Positions 34,353 to 43,310 are shown, counted from the stretch's first letter. The stretch: 50,417 bases of DNA from Clostridiales bacterium (GCA_012519975.1 JAAYPE010000034.1:1-50417), one strand, 5' to 3'. Notes: generated from the sequence alone by a model not told the origin. Numbers and translations are program-made.

Positions 34353-35417
34353 TTATTCTTCCTCTGGAGAGGGTTCAAAAAATCCGCTTTCTGGATTAAT
34401 ATCTATTTTCCATCCTGTAAGCTTTGCTGCAAGTCTTGCGTTTTGCCCCTTGTTACCAATTGCAAGTGACAGCTGAGTGTCTGGAACGACTACACGGCAA
34501 GAATTCTCTGCGTCTTCCTGAATATCCACACGAACAACATCTGCCGGAGCAAGCGCTGCCGCAATAAACAATGCAGGGTCTTCAGAAAACGGAACAATGT
34601 CAATTTTCTCCCCACCGAGCAGGTCTACAACCTTGCCAACTCTAGCCCCTCTAGGACCTATACAAGCACCAACAGCGTCAACATTTTCGTCAGAGCTGTA
34701 AACCGCAACCTTTGTGCGTGAGCCTGCCTCTCTTGAAACTGCTTTAATCTCAACAGTGCCATCATAAATCTCCGGCACTTCTGTTTCAAAAAGTCTTTTT
34801 ACAAGTCCTGGATGTGTACGAGAAATCATAGCCTTTGGACCTTTTTCTGTTTCACGAACATCAACAACATAAACCTTAATCAAATCGCCGTCGTTTAACA
34901 CTTCATCAGGAATTTGCTCACTCTTTGGAAGTAGTGTTTCTGCTTTTCCTATTTCTAGTGTTGCATTGCCAGTTCTAAGGTCAATGCTTTGAACCTTTGC
35001 TGTTACTATTTCTTGATTATGGCTTTGGAACTCCTGCATCATTTGACCACGCTCAGCATCACGAATACCTTGACGGATAACGTGCTTTGCTGTTTGCGCT
35101 GCAATTCTGCCAAACTCTTTTGTCTCTAGCGGAATTTCAATAATATCCCCTGGCTTTGCAGTAGTTTTATATTTTTTCGCCTCGTCTACTAGCACATCTG
35201 TGTCCTCGTCCGAAATTTCTTCAACAACATTTTTGCGAAGAACAACGCTCATTTCAAGCTTTTCTGGGTCTATATCACAAAACACAACATCCTTACCATT
35301 GTACATACGCCTAACAGCCACAACAATAGCATTTTGTATTTTTTCATAAAGATATTCAGCGGGTATGCCTTTTTCTTTTTCCATCATTTTAACCGCTTCA
35401 AAAAACTCTTCGTTCAT
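34353..35417 (-). CDS. nusA: Transcription termination/antitermination factor NusA
   Basis: A 354-residue RNA polymerase-binding factor: N-terminal domain (about 1-130), S1 domain (IVTAKVQSIDLRTGNATLEI), then two KH domains (VGACIGPRGARVGKVV and LAIGNKGQNARLAAKLTGWKID). It lacks the C-terminal acidic repeats of E. coli NusA, as usual in Bacillota. It follows rimP by 42 bp. Confidence 0.98.
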   Translation of the reverse strand: MNEEFFEAVKMMEKEKGIPAEYLYEKIQNAIVVAVRRMYNGKDVVFCDIDPEKLEMSVVLRKNVVEEISDEDTDVLVDEAKKYKTTAKPGDIIEIPLETKEFGRIAAQTAKHVIRQGIRDAERGQMMQEFQSHNQEIVTAKVQSIDLRTGNATLEIGKAETLLPKSEQIPDEVLNDGDLIKVYVVDVRETEKGPKAMISRTHPGLVKRLFETEVPEIYDGTVEIKAVSREAGSRTKVAVYSSDENVDAVGACIGPRGARVGKVVDLLGGEKIDIVPFSEDPALFIAAALAPADVVRVDIQEDAENSCRVVVPDTQLSLAIGNKGQNARLAAKLTGWKIDINPESGFFEPSPEEE

Positions 35418-35459
35418 CCTTTTATATCTCCCTTTCGTGCAAATGCAAAATTATAAAAA

Positions 35460-35948
35460 TCAAGTACTAAAACTATCAAAATCATCTAGTTTAACCCAAG
35501 ATGTATCTTTTTTGTCAAAACTTGCCTCTTCTGAATTATCCATAACAATTGTTATGCGTCCATCTAAAAAGCTTTTTAGTTTGCCACAAAACTCACGCTG
35601 ATTATCAACTGCTCTAATAAGCTTTATTTTAATAGGCTCGCCAATTCTGCTCTCAAAATGCTCTGGTCTTGTAAGCTCTCTTTCAATTCCTGTTGAAGAA
35701 ACCTCAAGGCAGTAGCTACAATCAATTGGGTCTGCATCATCGAGTGGTTTATCAATTGCGTGGCTTAAATCTACACAATCATCAATACCCACTCCACCCT
35801 CCTTGTCAATAAAAATACGCAGATAGTGGTTTGCACCCTCTTTTACAAAGCGAATGTCCCAAATCTCAAGACCTAGTTGCTTTGCCAGTGGCTCAACAAT
35901 CTCCCAAACTTTTGAAATTGTGTTGCTACCCTTTGACTTCTTCGCCAA
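35460..35948 (-). CDS. rimP: Ribosome maturation factor RimP
   Basis: A 162-residue protein needed for 30S maturation. Marks: EPLAKQLGLEIWDIRFVKEG, FIDKEGGVGIDDC, and YCLEVSSTGIERELTRPEHF. It is the first gene of the rimP-nusA-rnpM-ylxQ-infB-rbfA-nrnA-truB-ribF run. A GAGGAGG ribosome site precedes the start. Confidence 0.97.
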   Translation of the reverse strand: MAKKSKGSNTISKVWEIVEPLAKQLGLEIWDIRFVKEGANHYLRIFIDKEGGVGIDDCVDLSHAIDKPLDDADPIDCSYCLEVSSTGIERELTRPEHFESRIGEPIKIKLIRAVDNQREFCGKLKSFLDGRITIVMDNSEEASFDKKDTSWVKLDDFDSFST

Positions 35949-36004
35949 ATGAATTCCTCCTCATTAAAGCTAGTTTTTATGTAAAAACTTGTGCTTACAA
36001 ACTA

Positions 36005-36030
36005 AGAAGAGCGGGTTGCCCCACTCTTCT
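36005..36030 (-). promoter_or_regulatory. Strong hairpin in the rimP leader
   Basis: An 11-bp stem AGAAGAGCGGG/CCCACTCTTCT (with one G-U in RNA) and a tiny loop, placed about 55 nt before rimP. No T-run follows on the minus strand (TTAGTTTG), so it is not a plain terminator. It could be an attenuation or antitermination element of the nusA operon. Confidence 0.6.
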
Positions 36031-36056
36031 ACCGCCAAATATAACTTACAAACGGT

Positions 36057-36085
36057 AGTTTACCACATAACCTATGAAATATCAA
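36057..36085 (-). promoter_or_regulatory. Promoter of the rimP-nusA-infB operon
   Basis: Minus-strand -35 TTGATA (36080-36085), 17-bp spacer, -10 TAAACT (36057-36062). The leader RNA would start with the hairpin at 36005-36030 about 20 nt downstream. Confidence 0.65.
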
Positions 36086-36163
36086 GCATTTTTTAACAAT
36101 ATCAAATATGCGTCATTTTGCTTTGGAATAATACATTTTTTTCAATCTAATATAATGATACAC

Positions 36164-36192
36164 TTTACAAACAAAAAAGTGCGTGATATTAT
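36164..36192 (+). promoter_or_regulatory. Promoter of the aspS-gatCAB operon
   Basis: Plus-strand -35 TTTACA (36164-36169), 17-bp spacer, -10 TATTAT (36187-36192). It leaves a leader of about 50 nt. A second TATAAT lies at 36227 without a proper -35. Confidence 0.65.
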
Positions 36193-36246
36193 ATTGTGTA
36201 TCTATTTTTTAATTGCTATATAATATGTTTTAGGGAGTTGCGGTCT

Positions 36247-37578
36247 ATGCAGTTTACAAATGGTAAGAGTCAAAACAATATTTGCACTATGCAAAATCTT
36301 CTAACTGCCTCTGAAAATGGTGGCGAAGTTTCGTTTCACGGCTCTGTTCATAAAATAAGAGATATGGGCGATTTTGCCTTTATTATTGTTAGAATAATTG
36401 ATGGCATTTTTCAGTGCGTTTGGTCACAAGAAAAAACCGACTTTGACATTAAAGATTTAAAAGAAGAATGTTGCGCTAAATTTAAAGGTAATATTCGTGC
36501 AGACAAAAGAGCCCCCGGTGGATTTGAAGTAGAGCTTACGGGTATCGAGATTTTATCCACACCAAACGCTGTTATGCCTGTTTCTATAAACAAAGGCAAG
36601 CTCAACGCAACGCTTGACACAGAGCTTAACTATCGCCCTGCCACACTTCGTTCTGGCATTCTGCGTGCAAAATTCAGAATTCAAGAAGGTATTGTTAGAG
36701 GTTTTAGGGATTATTTGCATTCTCAAAACTTTACAGAAATTCATACCCCAAAGCTTATTGCTAATGCGTCTGAGGGTGGAGCCAATGTTTTTAAAATGGA
36801 CTATTTTGGCAAAAAAGCGTACCTTGCACAAAGCCCGCAATTTTATAAGCAAACTATGGTTGGCGTTTATGAGCGTGTTTTTGAGGTTGGCCCTGTTTTT
36901 CGTGCAGAAAAGCATAGCACAGCTCGCCACTTGAATGAATATACAAGCCTTGATTTTGAGATGGGATATATTGATAGTTTTGAAGATATTATGGAAATGG
37001 AAACGGGCTTTCTTCAATACACAATAAATCTACTCAAAACTGACTACAAATCTGAACTCGATTTTCTCAAGGTAGAGCTTCCAAATGTTGAGCAAATCCC
37101 TTGTGTTAGATTTTCTGATGTAAAAGAAATGATTTCAAAAGAATATAATCGAAAGGTAAAAGACCCAAATGATTTAGAGCCTGAGGAAGAGCTTTTGATC
37201 GGCAAATATTTTAAAGAAAAGCACAACAGTGACTTTGTTTTTGTGACTCACTATCCAGCTAAAAAGCGTCCTTTCTATGCAATGGAGGACCCTGAAAATA
37301 CAAAATACACACTAAGCTTCGACCTTTTGTTCCGTGGAACTGAAATCACAACCGGTGGTCAGCGTATACACGACTACAACGAGCAGGTTGAGAAAATTAA
37401 AGCAAAAGGACTTAACCCTGATGAGTTTGAATCTTACCTTATGATTCATAAAATTGGTATGCCCCCACACGGCGGTATTGGAATTGGTCTTGAAAGGCTC
37501 TGTATGAGATTGTTTAATGACGAAAATGTTCGCCACAACTCATTGTTCCCAAGAGATATGAATAGACTTGAGCCATAA
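36247..37578 (+). CDS. aspS: Aspartate--tRNA(Asp/Asn) ligase, archaeal type
   Basis: A class II synthetase of 443 residues, shorter than the usual bacterial AspRS (about 590) because it lacks the GAD insertion. The N-terminal OB fold reads VSFHGSVHKIRDMGDFAFIIVR; class II motif 2 lies in GPVFRAEKHSTARHLNEYTSLDFE, and motif 3 in GIGIGLERL. This archaeal/eukaryotic-like form is often non-discriminating, charging Asp onto both tRNA(Asp) and tRNA(Asn). The directly following gatCAB supports that reading. The ATG at 36247 has GGGAG upstream. Confidence 0.93.
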   Translation: MQFTNGKSQNNICTMQNLLTASENGGEVSFHGSVHKIRDMGDFAFIIVRIIDGIFQCVWSQEKTDFDIKDLKEECCAKFKGNIRADKRAPGGFEVELTGIEILSTPNAVMPVSINKGKLNATLDTELNYRPATLRSGILRAKFRIQEGIVRGFRDYLHSQNFTEIHTPKLIANASEGGANVFKMDYFGKKAYLAQSPQFYKQTMVGVYERVFEVGPVFRAEKHSTARHLNEYTSLDFEMGYIDSFEDIMEMETGFLQYTINLLKTDYKSELDFLKVELPNVEQIPCVRFSDVKEMISKEYNRKVKDPNDLEPEEELLIGKYFKEKHNSDFVFVTHYPAKKRPFYAMEDPENTKYTLSFDLLFRGTEITTGGQRIHDYNEQVEKIKAKGLNPDEFESYLMIHKIGMPPHGGIGIGLERLCMRLFNDENVRHNSLFPRDMNRLEP

Positions 37579-37616
37579 ACACGGCTTGATTTTTAAAATT
37601 TTTAGGAGGAAAATTT

Positions 37617-37904
37617 ATGCAAATAGAAAATGATATAATTCGCTATCTTGAAGCTCAAAGTAAAATTGAACTTTCTGATTCACAAAGAGATGAATGCAAA
37701 AATAATTTGCAAAACATTGTTTCGTTTATAGATACTTTAAGTGAACTAGACACAAACGGTGTCCAGCCACTTATCCAATCTTTTCCTATTGTAAACGCTT
37801 TTCGTGAGGATGAGGTAACCCCCTCTGTCGACCGTGAGCTTTTGCTTAGCAATGCTCCAAACAAAAAAGATGGATACTTTAAAGTTCCAAAAACGGTTGA
37901 TTAA
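37617..37904 (+). CDS. gatC: Asp-tRNA(Asn)/Glu-tRNA(Gln) amidotransferase subunit C
   Basis: A 95-residue subunit holding GatA and GatB together. Family features: LEAQSKIELSDSQRDECKNNLQNIVSFIDTL region and the C-terminal GYFKVPKTVD. A GGAGGA ribosome site is present. It lies between aspS and gatA, with 14 bp to gatA. Confidence 0.96.
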   Translation: MQIENDIIRYLEAQSKIELSDSQRDECKNNLQNIVSFIDTLSELDTNGVQPLIQSFPIVNAFREDEVTPSVDRELLLSNAPNKKDGYFKVPKTVD

Positions 37905-37918
37905 GGAGGAGTTATAAA

Positions 37919-39400
37919 ATGAATATTGATTTTACAAAAATGACTGCTCTAGAGCTTGCAAAAAAGATTCAGAGCGGTGAGATAAAAGTCAGACAAGCAG
38001 TTGACGCTGTTTATGAAAGCATTGACAAATTCGATAGCACCTATAATTGCTATATTTCTACTTGCAAAGAAAAGGCATACAAAAAGGCAGACGAAGTTCA
38101 GGCAAGAATTGACTCTGGCAACATTGTATCAGCCCTTGCGGGTGTTCCCGTTTCCGTTAAAGACAATATCTGTACTAAGGGAATTAAAACTACTGCCGCA
38201 TCAAAAATGTTAGAAAATTTCAACCCAATATATAATGCAACCGTTGTTGACCGAATGGAAAACGCCGATATGATTATTGTCGGCAAGCTAAATCTTGACG
38301 AGTTTGCAATGGGCAACACAACAGAAACATCTATTTTTGGTGCAACAAACAATCCTTGGGATACTAGCCGTGTTCCTGGCGGTTCTTCTGGTGGCTCTGC
38401 TGTTAGCGTTGCTGTTGGAGAGGCCGTAATTTCTCTAGGGTCAGACACTGGCGGTTCGATAAGCCAACCTTGCTCCTTTTGTGGTGTAACAGGTCTTAAA
38501 CCAACCTATGGCTCTGTTTCTCGACACGGTCTAATTGCTTGTGCATCTTCGCTCGACCAAATTGGTCCTATCGCAAAAGATGTTGTCGATTGTGCAGCCC
38601 TATTTGAAATTATAAGTGGCAAAGATGTTAAAGATGGTACTTCTATGGAAACGCCAAAATTTGATTATTCCAAAATTTTAGACGGCGATGCAAAGGGCAA
38701 AAAAATCGGAATTCCAAGCGAGCTTCTTGGCGAAAATATAGACCCTCAAATAAAAGAGGCAATCCAAAACACTGCAAAAGAGTTTGAAAAGCTTGGCGCT
38801 ACTGTTGAAGAGTTTTCATTGCCAATTGTTAAATACTCTGTTCCTGCTTACTATGTTATTGCAAGTGCTGAAGCCTCCTCTAATCTTTCAAGATACGACG
38901 GAGTAAAGTTTGGTTATTCAACACCAAATGCTACAGACCTTCAAGACCTTTATATAAAAAGCCGAAGCGAAGGTTTTGGTATGGAAGTTAAGCGTCGTTT
39001 GCTTCTTGGCAACTTAGTTCTTAGCAAAGATTATTATGAAAGCTATTATGAAAAAGCGTTGCAAACCAAAAGACTTGTTCAACAAGATTTGCTAAAAGCT
39101 TTAGAAAAATATGATATGCTACTCGCCCCTGTTGCCCCAACAACAGCTTACAAAAAAGACGAGGCGCTCTCAAGCCCTCTTGATATGTATATGGGTAGCT
39201 TTTGCACCGTTATGGTAAACCTTGCGGGCCTTCCTGCTGTTAGCGTTCCTTGCGGATTTGACAATAACAATTTGCCAATCGGAATGCAACTAATCGGCAA
39301 ACCATTTGATGAGACTTCAATAATGCAAGTAGCTCACATTTTTCAAAAGACTACAGATTTTATAAAAACTCCAGAACTTATTCAGGGGGTCGCAAAATAA
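37919..39400 (+). CDS. gatA: Asp-tRNA(Asn)/Glu-tRNA(Gln) amidotransferase subunit A
   Basis: A 493-residue amidase that frees ammonia from glutamine. The Ser-cisSer-Lys triad is visible: the lysine in VPVSVKDNI, the cis-serine in GGSSGGSA and the nucleophile in GSDTGGSISQP. Length is normal. The TAA shares its last base with the ATG of gatB. Confidence 0.98.
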   Translation: MNIDFTKMTALELAKKIQSGEIKVRQAVDAVYESIDKFDSTYNCYISTCKEKAYKKADEVQARIDSGNIVSALAGVPVSVKDNICTKGIKTTAASKMLENFNPIYNATVVDRMENADMIIVGKLNLDEFAMGNTTETSIFGATNNPWDTSRVPGGSSGGSAVSVAVGEAVISLGSDTGGSISQPCSFCGVTGLKPTYGSVSRHGLIACASSLDQIGPIAKDVVDCAALFEIISGKDVKDGTSMETPKFDYSKILDGDAKGKKIGIPSELLGENIDPQIKEAIQNTAKEFEKLGATVEEFSLPIVKYSVPAYYVIASAEASSNLSRYDGVKFGYSTPNATDLQDLYIKSRSEGFGMEVKRRLLLGNLVLSKDYYESYYEKALQTKRLVQQDLLKALEKYDMLLAPVAPTTAYKKDEALSSPLDMYMGSFCTVMVNLAGLPAVSVPCGFDNNNLPIGMQLIGKPFDETSIMQVAHIFQKTTDFIKTPELIQGVAK

Positions 39401-40830
39401 TGAACTATGAATTAACTTTAGGACTTGAGGTTCACACTGAACTATCTACAAAAACAAAGATTTTTTGCAACTGCACAACAGAGTTTGGCGGAGAGCAAAA
39501 CACCCACGTTTGCGAGGGTTGCCTTGGTATGCCCGGCACTCTTCCCGTGCTTAATAAAAGTGTTGTTGACTATGCAATAAAAACCGGTCTTGCTACAAAC
39601 TGCTCAATTACACAGTTTAATAAATTTGACCGTAAAAATTATTTTTACCCTGATTTGCCTAAAGCTTATCAAATTTCACAACTTTATTTTCCAATTTGTC
39701 AAAATGGATTTGTTGAAGTAAATACAGATGATGGCAACACAAAAAGAGTAAGAATAAAAGAAATCCATATGGAAGAAGATGCCGGAAAGCTAATTCACGA
39801 CCCTTGGGAAGATTGCACACTCATTGACTATAACCGTGGTGCTGTTCCCCTTCTTGAAATTGTTAGTGAGCCAGACCTTTCGTCTGCTCAGGAGGCAATC
39901 GAATACCTGGAAAAGCTAAGGGCAATTTTACAATATGTTGGTGTTTCTGATTGCAAAATGCAAGAGGGTTCTTTTCGTGCTGATATTAACTTGTCTGTTC
40001 GTCCAGTCGGTCAAAAAGAGCTTGGAGTTCGTACAGAAATGAAAAATATGAACTCGTTTAAAGCTATTGCAAGAGCAATCGAGAGTGAAAGCAAACGCCA
40101 AATTGAGCTTATTGAAGAGGGCAAAACAGTGCTTCAAGAAACACGCCGTTGGGACGACAACAAGGGAAAGAGTTTTGCTATGCGTTCTAAGGAAAACGCT
40201 CAGGACTACAAATATTTTCCTGACCCCGACCTGCCACCTATTGAAATTAGCGACAAACAAATTGAAGATATAAGAAAGTCACTACCAGAGCTACCAGAGC
40301 AAAAAAAGTTAAGATATGTAACTCAACTGGGTCTTCCAGAGTACGATACGGGAATTATCACTAACTCTGTTCACCTTGTTGCCCTATTTGAAAAGACCGC
40401 TGAACTTTGTGGCAATCCAAAAGAGGCTGCCAACTGGATTATGGTAGAGCTTATGAAGCTACTTAACGACAGTGCTACATTACCAGAGGATATGAGCTTT
40501 GATGACACTTCTCTTGCTAAAATTATAAATCTTCTTGCTGAAAATAAAATCACAAGAGATACTGCAAAAAAAGTTTTTGCAAAAGTTTTTGAAGATGATG
40601 TTGATCCAGAGCAATACATCAAGGATAACAACCTTGCCGTTATGACTGACAACACTCTTATTAAGTCCACAATTGAAAAAGTCGTAGCCGACAATCAAAA
40701 GTCGGTTGACGAATACAAAGGTGGCAAAACTCAAGCCCTGCAGTATTTAATTGGCCAGTCTATGCGTGCTTTGCGTGGACAAGCACCAGCACAAGAGGTA
40801 ACAAAAATTCTAAAAGAGCTTTTAGATTAA
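39400..40830 (+). CDS. gatB: Asp-tRNA(Asn)/Glu-tRNA(Gln) amidotransferase subunit B
   Basis: A 476-residue subunit that binds the mischarged tRNA, activates its side chain and receives ammonia from GatA. Marks: LGLEVHTELST, the zinc-site CNCTTEFGG and CEGCLGMPGTLP, then DRKNYFYPDLPKAYQISQ, and the C-terminal YqeY-like domain (LIGQSMRALRGQAP). Last gene of the operon, followed by a terminator. Confidence 0.98.
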   Translation: MNYELTLGLEVHTELSTKTKIFCNCTTEFGGEQNTHVCEGCLGMPGTLPVLNKSVVDYAIKTGLATNCSITQFNKFDRKNYFYPDLPKAYQISQLYFPICQNGFVEVNTDDGNTKRVRIKEIHMEEDAGKLIHDPWEDCTLIDYNRGAVPLLEIVSEPDLSSAQEAIEYLEKLRAILQYVGVSDCKMQEGSFRADINLSVRPVGQKELGVRTEMKNMNSFKAIARAIESESKRQIELIEEGKTVLQETRRWDDNKGKSFAMRSKENAQDYKYFPDPDLPPIEISDKQIEDIRKSLPELPEQKKLRYVTQLGLPEYDTGIITNSVHLVALFEKTAELCGNPKEAANWIMVELMKLLNDSATLPEDMSFDDTSLAKIINLLAENKITRDTAKKVFAKVFEDDVDPEQYIKDNNLAVMTDNTLIKSTIEKVVADNQKSVDEYKGGKTQALQYLIGQSMRALRGQAPAQEVTKILKELLD

Positions 40831-40844
40831 TTTAAATTAGAACA

Positions 40845-40881
40845 AAAATCACCCTATACTATTAAAGTGTAGGGTGATTTT
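40845..40881. terminator. Bidirectional terminator between gatB and the GIY-YIG gene
   Basis: A 16-bp stem AAAATCACCCTATACT/AGTGTAGGGTGATTTT with one G-U and a five-base loop. A-rich and T-rich flanks serve both strands. Confidence 0.92.
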
Positions 40882-40885
40882 GTAT

Positions 40886-41748
40886 TTATTGTTCTTCTAT
40901 GCTTTTTATAGTTCTTCCAGACTCTGTCTTCCATTCCGTTCTGCCATTTGCATTTCTTCCCATAACGATAGCCGCAGCTAAGGATGGACTAGTAAATATA
41001 TAGTCTTTTACAAATTTAAAGTTTTCATCCACTATTTTTTCTTCTATTAATCTCTCACGATTTTTTCTAAGACTTTGGGCAAAACTATTGACAGTTTCAT
41101 TCGCTATTGTAGAACCTTTTAGCACAACAAATCCATCTGATACTAACTTTCCAGCTGCATTAGCATTTCGGCTAGCTTTTATATAAAAAACGTCTTCAAT
41201 ATTTTCTTTTGTAGTTTTTTCTGCACTTTTAGCATTTTCGTTTTCAACAACTGGCTCGAATACTTTAAACCCTAGAGTATTTATAAGTAATCTTGAGTAA
41301 CTCATAAATTCCTCTAGCATTGATTCGTCATATGTATTAATGTCTGGGCAAGTAGGCACTGTGGCATTAACAACTTTATACCTATCTACTTCCTTTGCAA
41401 TGTTGTAAAATTTGTTTTCTAAATATTTTACATGAGCTTTATTTAAATAATTATCTTTTGTAAGCACTACAACACACTCGCTCCAATAATTCTCATCATC
41501 AATATGTTGTTTTAGTCTTCTTTTTACCTCTTCTGCTTCGCCTATATAAATGGTGTTTTTAAATTCATCATCTTTTCCTAGCAAAAAATATACACCCGTA
41601 TTGCTAGAATCCTCACGAGCATAAAAATCATTTAATTTTTTCTTGAAATTTTATAAATTCTACCATTCCAATTTGAAAGTTCACACATTATCATCCCGTT
41701 GGGATCTCCATCGAATATAAGCAAGTTCAAGGTTTTATTAAAAGCCAT
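40886..41748 (-). pseudogene. GIY-YIG nuclease/DUF4357 gene with a frameshift
   Basis: The product would be a GIY-YIG family nuclease with a C-terminal DUF4357 domain (SLAAAIVMGRNANGRTEWK). The first 38 codons, from an ATG at 41748 (MAFNKTLNLLIFDGDPNGM), run into a TAA at 41632-41634. The remaining protein continues in another frame with KLNDFYAREDSSNTGVYFLLG, then IYIGEAEEVKRRLKQH, the GIY-YIG-like core. The shift sits on a run of six A (41636-41641, complement). The heptamer A AAA AAT permits a -1 slip, so a decayed gene, a programmed frameshift or a sequencing error are all possible. The downstream frame alone (40886-41584) has no proper start. Confidence 0.85.
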
Positions 41749-41772
41749 CTATACCACCACATCCGTTTATTT

Positions 41773-42501
41773 TTATATGACCATTCCGCCATTTACACCT
41801 ATTACCTGTCCCGTTATAAAACCTGCGTGTTTTCCACTTAAAAATAGTGCAAGTTCTGCAATATCATTTGGCGTTCCAATTGTTCCAAGCGGTGTTTCAT
41901 CCTTTAAAATTCCAATTGTGCCATCGTCAAGGTCTGCATTCATTTGCGTGTCTATAACTCCAGGGCAAATGCAATTAACCCTGATATTTGAAAGTCCAAC
42001 TTCCTTTGCCAATGCCTGTGTAAGGCCAATCACCGCCGCTTTTGACGCCGAATAATGAACCTCGCAAGACGCTCCAACTTGTCCCCACATTGATGAGATA
42101 TTTATTATGCTACCATTTTTTTCTCTTATCATTGAGGGCAAAACCGCTTTACAGCAATTAAAAACACCTTTTACATTAACGTCAAACATTCTATCAAAAT
42201 CATTTTCTGTTATATCGCAAAACAGCTTTTGCTGTGCTATACCCGCATTGTTTATCAAAACATCAATATCGCCCATTGTTTGCTCAATTTCACGCACCAT
42301 CTGGTCTGCCTCAGCCATACTGCTAACATCAGCATAAAAAGCCTTTGCAATATAACCTTGTCCTAACAACTCTCTTTCAAGTTTTAAAGCCTGCTCCTTT
42401 GAGTTGTTATAATTTATCGCAACGCTATACCCATTTTCTGCTAATAAGGTCGCAATTTGTGCCCCTATTCCTCTTGACGCACCTGTTATTAACGCTGTCA
42501 T
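41773..42501 (-). CDS. ymfI: SDR oxidoreductase, likely EF-P 5-aminopentanone reductase
   Basis: A 242-residue short-chain dehydrogenase. The NAD(P)-binding TGASRGIGAQ is at 7-16, NNAG at about 87, the catalytic Ser in INISSMWGQVGASCEVH and Tyr-Lys in YSASKAA. The SSMWGQVGASCEVHYSA block resembles YmfI-type proteins that reduce a 5-aminopentanone group on elongation factor P more than FabG. FabG-type 3-oxoacyl-ACP reductase remains the alternative. It follows the lipoprotein gene and its terminator and precedes the GIY-YIG gene. Confidence 0.85.
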   Translation of the reverse strand: MTALITGASRGIGAQIATLLAENGYSVAINYNNSKEQALKLERELLGQGYIAKAFYADVSSMAEADQMVREIEQTMGDIDVLINNAGIAQQKLFCDITENDFDRMFDVNVKGVFNCCKAVLPSMIREKNGSIINISSMWGQVGASCEVHYSASKAAVIGLTQALAKEVGLSNIRVNCICPGVIDTQMNADLDDGTIGILKDETPLGTIGTPNDIAELALFLSGKHAGFITGQVIGVNGGMVI

Positions 42502-42513
42502 ATAAAACCCCTC

Positions 42514-42549
42514 TTTAAAAATACCCTATGCAAAAAGCACAGGGTATTT
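42514..42549 (-). terminator. Terminator of the lipoprotein gene
   Basis: Stem AAATACCCTATGC/GCACAGGGTATTT (42519-42549, one A-C mismatch) with an A/T loop, ending in TTTTTAAAG on the minus strand, 7 bp past the stop codon. Confidence 0.85.
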
Positions 42550-42555
42550 GTTTTG

Positions 42556-43263
42556 CTAATTTTTCATTCCCGCATCAATTTCTGATGCAAGCTGTCTAAT
42601 CTCTGTTGGAGCATTATTAAACTCCTTCGGAATAATAAACATATCATCACTTACATTTCCAGAAATCGCAAATTTAAGATAATTTGCTCCACCCTCTTCG
42701 GTAACATTACCTTTCATAACTAGCTTGCCATCTTTAAACAAAAACCTTGCAACTTGCTGATTTGAAGGGTCTACATAATCTTCATAGCTATATTTTGTGC
42801 CCTCAATATCTTCTGTTCCGTCCCTTACAAACGAGAGCGCACCATATTGTAAATAAGCCCCTTGCAAAAACTCTGTAAGGTCGGTTAGCTGGTCTTTGCC
42901 AATATCTCCGTATGTTTTAAAGCTAGAGAACATCAAAACTTTTCTTTCTCCATCAATCATAAGTGTCATTGGAAGTTGCTTTCCATCTTCCCACGGCATA
43001 TTAAGTGTCATCATCTTTTTAGTCGAGCCTGAAACAATAATAGTTATAGGAACAATTACATCGTCTGGTAGGGAAATCTCTGTTGTTATCATATATTTGC
43101 CCGTTTTGTTAATATCGATGTATGGTTTCAAAAGCCTGCCCTGATTTATATCTTTAGTGTTGCCTTCAGTATCGGGCGTAGGTTTGTCATCGCTTTTGTT
43201 ACAACCGCAAGCAAGCATAAAAAACATCGTAATAACAAGTAAAATCGATATGACTTTTTTCAT
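42556..43263 (-). CDS. Unknown lipoprotein
   Basis: About 235 residues from the ATG at 43263 (GGAGC 8 bp upstream). The signal peptide MKKVISILLVITMFFMLACG ends at a lipobox with the cysteine of ACGC, so the protein should be lipid-anchored outside the membrane. The mature part begins with an Asp/Lys/Pro-rich linker, then strand-rich segments (YMITTEISLPDD, ITIIVSGSTKKMMTLN) of a type seen in LolA-like or PrsW-independent lipid-binding lipoproteins, which is only a resemblance. The product is otherwise unrecognised. It is a single-gene unit. Confidence 0.82.
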   Translation of the reverse strand: MKKVISILLVITMFFMLACGCNKSDDKPTPDTEGNTKDINQGRLLKPYIDINKTGKYMITTEISLPDDVIVPITIIVSGSTKKMMTLNMPWEDGKQLPMTLMIDGERKVLMFSSFKTYGDIGKDQLTDLTEFLQGAYLQYGALSFVRDGTEDIEGTKYSYEDYVDPSNQQVARFLFKDGKLVMKGNVTEEGGANYLKFAISGNVSDDMFIIPKEFNNAPTEIRQLASEIDAGMKN

Positions 43264-43310
43264 AAAAATTTGCTCCATTCTACTTTATTTTATATAATAA
43301 GCTATCCATA

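Noticed and set aside
40886..41584. Treating the downstream GIY-YIG frame as a complete gene
   Set aside because: Its apparent TTG start falls in the middle of a conserved domain and has no ribosome site; the missing N-terminus is present upstream in another frame.
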